DNA from: Gammaproteobacteria bacterium
GTDB taxonomy: Bacteria; Pseudomonadota; Gammaproteobacteria; Chromatiales; Chromatiaceae
NCBI GenBank assembly: GCA_015767355.1
Contig: JADWMH010000016.1
Span: 1 to 7,343 of the forward strand
DNA: 7,343 nt
Direction: 5' to 3'
Part shown: positions 1 through 3,949 of the stretch, piece after piece
Position numbering within the stretch: the first letter of the stretch is position 1
Layout of the letters: each line of letters starts with the position of its first letter
Translations under genes and position numbers: made by a program
Notes under the pieces: generated by a model
Seen by the model: only the letters and a program-made list of their open reading frames with translations
Database searches by the model: none
Told to the model about the DNA's origin: nothing

Positions 1-176
1 GTGCCACCATCACCCCGCGTGCGATAGTCAACAGCGTCAGGAAAGCACTGCTCTATTTCGACCAGGAGCACCAGGCGATTTTCAAACGCTACCTTATCGA
101 GGCTCAGGTTGAGGCTCAGAAAGAGATGCCCAAAAAAGTAAATATTGAGGCTGATGCTGAAACTCAGACGCAATGA
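1..176 (+). CDS. rnfG: Rnf electron transport complex subunit G, C-terminal end (partial)
   Basis: The window opens inside this gene; bases 1-2 complete a codon and the readable frame runs from base 3 to a TGA at 174-176, giving 57 residues. The visible protein begins ATITPRAIVNSVRKALLYF, which matches the C-terminal part of RnfG/RsxG, where a (S/T)GAT motif carries FMN covalently on its threonine. Bases 1-2 (gt) fit the end of a glycine codon, so the motif would straddle the window edge and the FMN threonine would be the codon at 6-8. RnfG is a membrane-anchored flavoprotein of the ion-translocating ferredoxin:NAD+ oxidoreductase. The family assignment rests on this short motif region and is supported by rnfE downstream, the normal gene order. 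The tail after the motif (about 55 residues, ending in a hydrophilic Glu/Gln/Lys stretch) is longer than I expect for the family. Confidence 0.8.
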   Translation, partial: ATITPRAIVNSVRKALLYFDQEHQAIFKRYLIEAQVEAQKEMPKKVNIEADAETQTQ

Positions 177-199
177 ATAATCATTGAGTGGTCAACATC

Positions 200-226
200 T
201 TTACAAATGTGTCAAACTTCTATAAT
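200..226 (+). promoter_or_regulatory. Candidate sigma70 promoter upstream of rnfE
   Basis: A perfect TATAAT -10 box lies at 221-226. The best -35 candidate is TTTACA at 200-205 (5 of 6 to consensus), but the spacer is only 15 bp, which is short. It falls in the rnfG-rnfE gap and could give rnfE a transcription start of its own about 150 bp upstream of its ATG. It sits directly against the palindromic repeat that begins at 229. This is inference from box matching only. Confidence 0.3.
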
Positions 227-228
227 GA

Positions 229-290
229 CTCTCGCAAAGGCGCAAAGCTCGCCAAGAAAAACCTTTGCGTTCTTGGCGTCTTAGCGAGAG
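229..290. repeat. 62-bp palindromic intergenic repeat element
   Basis: The element is bounded by perfect 7-bp terminal inverted repeats, CTCTCGC (229-235) and GCGAGAG (284-290). Inside are two more complementary pairs: CGCAAAG (241-247) with CTTTGCG (263-269), and CGCCAAG (250-256) with CTTGGCG (272-278). The two inner pairs interleave, so they cannot form in one simple hairpin and imply alternative folds or a pseudoknot-like transcript. The style (cgcaaag / gccaag / ctttgcg / cttggcg) is like dispersed non-coding repeats common between genes of environmental proteobacteria. No reading frame in it looks real. Confidence 0.7.
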
Positions 291-292
291 AA

Positions 293-324
293 AATGATCT
301 CTTACATGCTGCGTCGAGATGACA
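293..324. repeat. Partial copy of a dispersed repeat shared with 2701-2725
   Basis: GCGTCGAGATGACA at 311-324 is the exact reverse complement of 2701-2714. The match continues with a gap: GATCTCT upstream here corresponds to AGAGATC in the fuller element. It looks like one end of the same dispersed element, in the opposite orientation. The rest of the gap up to rnfE (325-384) is A-rich and shows only the rnfE ribosome binding site. Confidence 0.55.
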
Positions 325-384
325 ACTTTAAAACATGAAATTAAAAATGCTGAATAAAAGAGGCAGTGAGGGAAAAAACCTATC

Positions 385-1071
385 ATGAACAGCTATCGAG
401 AGATTATCAGCAACGGCCTATGGGGCAATAACCAGGCGCTGGTGGCGCTGCTTGGCCTGTGTCCGCTGCTGGCGGTCAGCAATACCGCCATCAACGGACT
501 GGGACTGGGGCTGGCGACCACCCTTGTGCTGCTGCTCTCCAACACCTCGGTATCACTGATCCGCCACGTGGTGCGCCCGGAAGTGAGGCTGCCTGTATTC
601 GTGCTGGTGATCGCTTCGTTCGTGACGGCGGTGGAACTCTCCATGAAGGCGTACTTCTTCGACCTCTACAAGATCCTCGGCATCTTCATCCCGCTGATCG
701 TCACCAACTGCGCCATCATCGGCCGCGCCGAGGCCTTCGCCTCAAAAAACAACCCCGCCAAGGCAGCCGTCGATGGCCTGGCAATCGGCATCGGCTTTAC
801 ACTGGTGCTGTTCGTGCTTGGCGCAAGCCGCGAATTGATCGGTCAGGGCACCCTGCTCTCGCAGGCGCACCTGATGTTCGGCGAAGCTGCCAGGGACTGG
901 ACCATTCAAATCGAGGGATTCAAGGGCGCTCTGCTCGCCATCCTGCCGCCCGGCGCATTCCTTGGCCTGGGCTCCATCATCGCACTGAAGAACGTCATCG
1001 ACCACTGGCAGCAGAAGCAGACAGCAAAAGAGCCTGTCGTTGAAGCCACGCCGCAGGAGTCGCCGGGTTAG
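385..1071 (+). CDS. rnfE: Rnf electron transport complex subunit E
   Basis: A 228-residue polytopic inner-membrane protein of the Rnf/Nqr family (RnfE/RsxE, related to NqrD). Rnf couples electron transfer between reduced ferredoxin and NAD(H) to ion movement across the membrane. The sequence shows about six hydrophobic segments (roughly residues 18-33, 38-60, 70-90, 96-115, 130-148 and 178-202) and the family signatures NGLWGNNQALV near the N terminus and TNCAIIGRAEAFA at 107-119. Cys26 (LGLCP) and Cys109 (TNCA) match the pair that, in Rnf/Nqr structures, joins two cysteines of the sister subunit RnfA to hold an intramembrane [2Fe-2S] cluster. Length is normal for the family. The polar tail after about 205 is variable. 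ATG at 385 is preceded by GAGGGA (368-373), 11 bp away, a little distant. rnfE follows rnfG as expected, but with a 208-bp gap instead of the usual tight junction. Confidence 0.95.
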   Translation: MNSYREIISNGLWGNNQALVALLGLCPLLAVSNTAINGLGLGLATTLVLLLSNTSVSLIRHVVRPEVRLPVFVLVIASFVTAVELSMKAYFFDLYKILGIFIPLIVTNCAIIGRAEAFASKNNPAKAAVDGLAIGIGFTLVLFVLGASRELIGQGTLLSQAHLMFGEAARDWTIQIEGFKGALLAILPPGAFLGLGSIIALKNVIDHWQQKQTAKEPVVEATPQESPG

Positions 1072-1079
1072 GGAGTCGC

Positions 1080-1145
1080 GGTCAGACGACCGCTCCTACA
1101 CTCGTCGGATTGACTCAATATTATTGAAGGAGTGGTCGTCTGACC
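1080..1145. repeat. REP-like inverted repeat between convergent genes
   Basis: GGTCAGACGACCGCTCCT (1080-1097) and AGGAGTGGTCGTCTGACC (1128-1145) are inverted copies matching at 17 of 18 positions, around a 30-bp spacer. Each arm also contains its own short stem (GGTCnnnnGACC or its equivalent). The GTAGGAGCGGTC...GACCGCGA style is like REP/BIME elements of gammaproteobacteria. It starts 8 bp after the rnfE stop and lies between convergent rnfE and the stress gene, so it may act as a bidirectional transcription end or mRNA 3' stabiliser, though there is no clean U-tract. That role is inference. Confidence 0.7.
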
Positions 1146-1172
1146 ACGATAGGATCATAAACAATCGCTTGC

Positions 1173-1205
1173 CCGTTTTCGTGCTTTTCGTGTTTTTTTG
1201 TGGTT
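1173..1205. repeat. GT/AC-rich dispersed repeat fragment
   Basis: Read on the minus strand this is AACCACAAAAAAACACGAA followed by further CACGAAAA units. It resembles the repeat at 2548-2580 (AACCACGGAACACGCCGAAA...) and the inverted arm at 2782-2800. It ends 10 bp from the stop codon of the minus-strand stress gene. No coding signal is visible. Confidence 0.45.
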
Positions 1206-1214
1206 GAAAAAGCC

Positions 1215-2024
1215 CTACAGGCGGACTGTCAGCACGTCGCAGGAGGCGTTGTGCAGCACCGAGTTAACGCTGGATCCCAGCAACCGTTCGATGCCGCGGC
1301 GTCCGTGCGAGCCGATAACGATCAGGTCGACATCATGCTCATGCGCATAGTGGGTAATGGCATGGCCGGGGTTGCCGGTGATGACTTCGGCTTTGAGATT
1401 GGCTGTGTCTACGCTTGCCACCAGTTCGTCCATCCTTTTGTGCGCCACTTCCAGCAGTGTTTTCTCCAGTTCGATATCGGTAGCAAGATCATAAAACTCA
1501 CCCGGCATCATCAGATCATCGACCACGTGCAGCAGGGAGAAGTTGGCATTGCTGACGAGCGCAAGTTCCTGCGCACGCTGCAGCGCCCTTTCAGAGTGTT
1601 CTGAGAAATCGGTGGCCAGCATGATATGGCGATATCCTGTATAGATGTCGCGCTCGACCCGGTTTGTCACCTGCCCCAGCCACTGCAGCGCCTGTTGCGA
1701 CTGGCTTTCGTCAAAATAACGCACTTCCGTATCAACAAAGGCGTTGCCGATCATTGTGATCCAGTGTTCCATGGCATTCTCGCCGAGCACGGCGATACGG
1801 GCGAAGTCCTGCTGATGCTTGACGCCGAATTTAAAATCATCCCAGGCAGCCTTCGCTTCCCAGCCCTCGAAATTTTCCAGCGTGATCAGCAGTGAGATGG
1901 GGGTCTCCTGCTGCAGTATCTCCTCGACGCGGGGAATCAACTCCTGATAATCCGCATCAGTCAGTTTTCCACTGACCTTGAAGGCATAAACATGCGCTTC
2001 ATTGACCGGTATCTCTTTAAACAT
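1215..2024 (-). CDS. SpoIIAA-like (STAS-type) domain fused to universal stress protein UspA domain
   Basis: A 269-residue soluble two-domain protein. Residues 1-118 look like the SpoIIAA-like family (PF11964): a predicted alpha/beta domain with the run FEGWEAKAAWDDFKFGVKH at 52-70, then DFARIAVLG and a RYFDES...ALQWL ending. Residues about 130-269 are a UspA domain: ATDFSEHSERAL at 137-148 and the ATP-binding motif G-x2-G-x9-S (Gly238, Gly241, Ser251), so the domain probably binds ATP. The frame is open upstream to 2093, but the start at 2024 is preferred: GAGGAG lies 7 bp before it and the SpoIIAA-like domain begins there. The first 8 bases overlap the end of the upstream gene (ATGTTTAA), implying translational coupling. 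Role: probably stress or energy-status response. What the SpoIIAA-like domain contacts cannot be read from the sequence. Confidence 0.88.
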   Translation of the reverse strand: MFKEIPVNEAHVYAFKVSGKLTDADYQELIPRVEEILQQETPISLLITLENFEGWEAKAAWDDFKFGVKHQQDFARIAVLGENAMEHWITMIGNAFVDTEVRYFDESQSQQALQWLGQVTNRVERDIYTGYRHIMLATDFSEHSERALQRAQELALVSNANFSLLHVVDDLMMPGEFYDLATDIELEKTLLEVAHKRMDELVASVDTANLKAEVITGNPGHAITHYAHEHDVDLIVIGSHGRRGIERLLGSSVNSVLHNASCDVLTVRL

Positions 2025-2439
2025 CCTGCTGCTCCTCTTTATCAGAGTCACTCTGCTGCTGCTCCTGTTCACGCTCCCTGATTCTTTCAGCAAGCTCTTC
2101 GTTCAACTGAATCAACTCCAGGGAGGTTTGGTCCGCAACCATTTTCAATCGATCCATGATGCCGGACGAAATATACATGGCATCCATTTTCAGTGCACTC
2201 CCCAGTCCCTCCCTGATCTCATGCGCCTCCTCCCCCACATCCTTGAGGTTTTTTACAAACTCGCTGCTGATGCCGTCAATCTCATCACGGGACAAATCCC
2301 CCAGATCATGCAGCCGTGTCTGCGCCTGCTGCAATGCATCACCGAGGGTGGTTTTTTCATTTTTGAGGAACTCCTCAACATGTGACAGCATGGTTTCATA
2401 AGCATGCTGCAACTTTGATTTCATTTCGTTTGTATCCAT
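2017..2439 (-). CDS. Helical DUF1451-like small protein, no zinc ribbon
   Basis: A 140-residue, almost wholly helical acidic protein, first gene of a two-gene unit with the UspA fusion. Residues 5-70 (AYETMLSHVEEFL..., LHDLGDLSRDEIDGISSEFVKNL) resemble the N-terminal half of DUF1451 proteins, but the cysteine-rich zinc ribbon of that family is absent; there is not one cysteine. The rest predicts amphipathic helices ending in a Glu/Gln-rich tail (about 118-140), a possible coiled coil. Two adjacent ATGs occur (2442 and 2439). The second is preferred because GAGGAG then lies 6 bp upstream instead of 3. The 12 bases AAAGAGGAGCAG before this start recur exactly before the UspA gene (2029-2040), so both genes share one strong ribosome-binding context. 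The function is unknown to me. The DUF1451 link is weak, from pattern memory, and needs a profile search. Confidence 0.75.
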   Translation of the reverse strand: MDTNEMKSKLQHAYETMLSHVEEFLKNEKTTLGDALQQAQTRLHDLGDLSRDEIDGISSEFVKNLKDVGEEAHEIREGLGSALKMDAMYISSGIMDRLKMVADQTSLELIQLNEELAERIREREQEQQQSDSDKEEQQDV

Positions 2440-2490
2440 CATCTGCTCCTCTTTAGCGTCTTGGACAAGCGTAGCGACTGCTCTCTCCTT

Positions 2491-2519
2491 AATATCGCCC
2501 TGTTTGCCGGATTGTTCAA
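2491..2519 (-). promoter_or_regulatory. Candidate sigma70 promoter for the stress-protein pair
   Basis: On the minus strand TTGAAC (2519-2514) and GATATT (2496-2491) are separated by exactly 17 bp; each matches consensus at 4 of 6 bases. The expected start near 2484 would give a leader of about 45 bases before the ATG at 2439, which includes AAGGAGAGAG and then the true GAGGAG site. Confidence 0.4.
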
Positions 2520-2522
2520 GTG

Positions 2523-2535
2523 ATATGAGTCATAT
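2523..2535. promoter_or_regulatory. Perfect 13-bp palindrome, possible operator
   Basis: ATATGAGTCATAT is a perfect palindrome with one central base. It sits 3 bp upstream of the candidate -35 box of the minus-strand stress operon, where an activator would bind. No known regulator is assigned; a random occurrence is possible. Confidence 0.35.
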
Positions 2536-2587
2536 AATCCCTTTTTTAACCACGGAACACGCCGAAAACACGAAAAAAAAGAATTGA

Positions 2588-2670
2588 CCACAGATAAACA
2601 CGGATGCACACAGATATGCATGAGATCTCTTCATCTGTGTTTATCTGTGTTTATCTGTGTACATCTGTGG
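2588..2670. repeat. Inverted repeat built from 10-bp ATCTGTGT units
   Basis: Arms 2588-2615 (CCACAGAT...ACACAGAT) and 2643-2670 (ATCTGTGT...ATCTGTGG) are inverted copies matching at 23 of 28 positions. The right side contains four tandem decamers of the form (T/A)(T/C)ATCTGTG(T/G) at 2631-2670. GAGATCTC at 2622-2629 is a further palindrome in the loop. The motif is like widely dispersed intergenic repeats of environmental bacteria. Confidence 0.7.
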
Positions 2671-2700
2671 AGAAAAACAGACCCTGTGCTCTTCCATCAT

Positions 2701-2775
2701 TGTCATCTCGACGCAGGAGAGATCTTGGTGTTCAAAATCCCTCGTCGTTCGTGCCTCATTTCCCTCGGGATGACA
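2701..2775. repeat. 75-bp element with 11-bp terminal inverted repeats
   Basis: TGTCATCTCGA (2701-2711) and TCGGGATGACA (2765-2775) match as inverted repeats at 10 of 11 positions and bound a 75-bp non-coding unit. Its left end is repeated exactly, inverted, at 311-324 beside rnfE. Size and ends fit a small MITE-like or REP-like dispersed element; no target-site duplication is evident. Confidence 0.6.
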
Positions 2776-2805
2776 GAACAATTCCGTGTTTTCCGTGGTT
2801 CATCT

Positions 2806-3609
2806 TTAAAAGAGTGTTGCGCTGAGTTCATTGACTGCCGCCAGCATATCACTATCGTCCGTCAGCGCCTGTGAAATGGCGCACTGGCAGGCGATCACCG
2901 GGGCGACGCCGTCAACCATCAGCTTGGCCGCATGCACCAGCAGACGGGTTGACGCACCTTCGTCCAGCCCCTGCCCCTTGAGGTTGCGCGTCATGTGGGC
3001 GAATTTCACCAGCTGCTTCGCCTCGGCTGCGTCAATGCCGGACTCCTTGACGATAATTGTCTGTTCGAGTTCCATCTCCGGATAATCAAATTCAAGCGCA
3101 ATAAAGCGCTGCCTGGTCGATTGCTTGAGATCCTTGAGTACGCTCTGGTAACCCGGGTTGTATGACATGGCAAGGCCGAAATCCGGGGTTGCCCACAGCA
3201 CTTCGCCAAGCTTCTCGATCGGCAGTTCGCGGCGATCATCGGCAAGCGGGTGGATAACCACGGTTGTATCCTTGCGCGCCTCGACGACTTCATCGAGGTA
3301 ACAGATGGCCCCGTGACGCACAGCACGCGCCAGCGGACCGTCGACCCAGGTGGTCTCGCCACCCTTGATGAGATAGCGGCCCACCAGGTCGGACGCCGTC
3401 AGGTCGTCGTGGCAGGAGACCGTGATCAGCGGACGTTTCAAGCGCCACGCCATGTGCTCCATGAAACGCGTCTTGCCGCAACCTGTCGGCCCTTTCAACA
3501 ACACCGGCAAAGCGTTTCTCCAGGCGGCTTCGAAGATCATGATCTCCTCGCCAACCGGCTCAAAATAGGGTTCCGTTTCGATCATGTAGGATTGCATTGT
3601 TTCTGACAC
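2806..3609 (-). CDS. cbbQ: CbbQ/NirQ/NorQ-family AAA+ ATPase (MoxR type)
   Basis: A 267-residue cytoplasmic AAA+ ATPase. Walker A is GPTGCGKT at 40-47, Walker B ICYLDE at 102-107, sensor 1 asparagine is in SYNPGYQ (Asn151), and the arginine-finger region is STRQRF (164-169). Family blocks HDDLTASDLVGRYL (67-80) and AVRHGAICYLDEVVEARKDT are nearly complete, and the length is typical. CbbQ forms hexamers that, with the von Willebrand-domain protein CbbO, remove inhibitors from Rubisco; NirQ/NorQ do the equivalent for nitrite/nitric oxide reductases. The sequence alone does not separate these paralogues; CbbQ is favoured by overall similarity. No cbbO/norD or Rubisco gene is adjacent in the window, so the partner is elsewhere. 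The start is uncertain: the frame opens with GTG at 3609, while an ATG four codons later (3597) would give 263 residues; neither has a strong Shine-Dalgarno sequence. Confidence 0.9.
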   Translation of the reverse strand: MSETMQSYMIETEPYFEPVGEEIMIFEAAWRNALPVLLKGPTGCGKTRFMEHMAWRLKRPLITVSCHDDLTASDLVGRYLIKGGETTWVDGPLARAVRHGAICYLDEVVEARKDTTVVIHPLADDRRELPIEKLGEVLWATPDFGLAMSYNPGYQSVLKDLKQSTRQRFIALEFDYPEMELEQTIIVKESGIDAAEAKQLVKFAHMTRNLKGQGLDEGASTRLLVHAAKLMVDGVAPVIACQCAISQALTDDSDMLAAVNELSATLF

Positions 3610-3733
3610 AGTATAGAAATTCCAGTTGATATTATTGAAGAAGTGCAGATTGGATTAACGCAGTGCATTAATCGCGAATGATGCGCATCGTGCCTCAACA
3701 CATCCTATGGGTGTGCTGCCTTGCCCGAAATTA

Positions 3734-3762
3734 TTGAGAAGTTACATCTCTTGAGGGATTAT
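3734..3762 (+). promoter_or_regulatory. Weak candidate promoter for qmoAB
   Basis: TTGAGA (3734-3739, 5 of 6) and GATTAT (3757-3762, 4 of 6) are 17 bp apart. It would leave a leader of about 180 bases that includes the palindromes at 3775 and 3806, placing them downstream of the start, where repressors act. A rival, TTGCAG (3890-3895) with TGTTAT (3913-3918), also has 17-bp spacing and would give a short leader. I cannot choose between them. Confidence 0.2.
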
Positions 3763-3774
3763 AACGACAATCGC

Positions 3775-3817
3775 ATCAATACATTGATCAGTTCTATCTC
3801 CATATTTGAAATTTCAA
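3775..3817. promoter_or_regulatory. Pair of palindromes, possible regulator sites
   Basis: ATCAAT-AC-ATTGAT (3775-3788) and TTGAAATTTCAA (3806-3817) are each perfectly symmetric, and their centres are exactly 30 bp apart, about three helical turns, placing them on the same DNA face. Neither matches the FNR consensus TTGAT-N4-ATCAA. Confidence 0.3.
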
Positions 3818-3937
3818 TAGAAACTATCCCCCGCGGGCTATATCCCCCTGACCATAAGGGGAGTAAGATCTGCTAAATTTTTTGGATAGTTGCAGGTGAT
3901 CTGACGGTTGCCTGTTATTTTTTCATTCATCCGTGAC

Positions 3938-3943
3938 GGAGGA
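3938..3943 (+). promoter_or_regulatory. Ribosome binding site deciding the qmoA start
   Basis: GGAGGA lies 6 bp before the ATG at 3950, an ideal spacing. It selects that ATG over the in-frame TTG at 3908, which lacks a comparable site. Confidence 0.75.
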
Positions 3944-3949
3944 AGATCC

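Larger units (their letters stand above)
2548..2800. repeat. Nested composite of dispersed inverted repeats
   Basis: This block fills most of the 366-bp gene-free stretch between cbbQ and the stress pair. The outer ends are inverted relatives: AACCACGGAACAC (2548-2560) against GTGTTTTCCGTGGTT (2786-2800), differing by 2 inserted bases. Between them lie two separate inverted-repeat elements (listed on their own at 2588-2670 and 2701-2775). Short reading frames across it carry no recognisable protein. The block ends 5 bp from the cbbQ stop codon. Confidence 0.65.
3610..3949. other. Divergent regulatory region between cbbQ and qmoA
   Basis: This 340-bp stretch separates divergently transcribed cbbQ and qmoA and contains no convincing gene. 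It is more AT-rich than its flanks and holds several short symmetric sites: GATGCGCATC (3680-3689), a possible hairpin CACATCC-TAT-GGGTGTG (3699-3715), ATCAAT-AC-ATTGAT (3775-3788), TTGAAATTTCAA (3806-3817) and CCCGCGGG (3829-3836). Promoters for both flanking genes must lie here, but only weak boxes are visible. A reading frame for qmoA extends back to a TTG at 3908 but is not used (see qmoA). Confidence 0.6.

Noticed and set aside
201..386. Minus-strand 61-residue reading frame in the rnfG-rnfE gap
   Set aside because: It runs through the palindromic repeat, has no family resemblance and no ribosome binding site; a chance frame.
1117..1128. ATATTATTGAAG shared with 3629-3640 near cbbQ
   Set aside because: A 12-base AT-rich match with no symmetry and unrelated positions relative to genes; chance is likely.
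2025..2093. Longer N terminus of the UspA fusion (23 extra residues)
   Set aside because: It would overlap the upstream gene by 77 bp, the added residues look unstructured (Ser/Arg-rich), and the strong GAGGAG site fits the ATG at 2024.
2631..2670. Four tandem ATCTGTGT decamers as a possible CRISPR array or satellite
   Set aside because: Units are 10 bp with no spacers and form one arm of an inverted repeat; no cas genes nearby.
2584..2874. Plus-strand frames across the repeat block (96 and 73 residues)
   Set aside because: They translate low-complexity repeat DNA (Cys/Leu/Val/His runs from ATCTGTGT units) and run into the end of cbbQ on the other strand.
3783..3790. TTGATC resembling half an FNR/CRP-type box upstream of qmoA
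   Set aside because: The second half-site at the required 4-bp spacing is absent; the local symmetry is ATCAAT-AC-ATTGAT instead.
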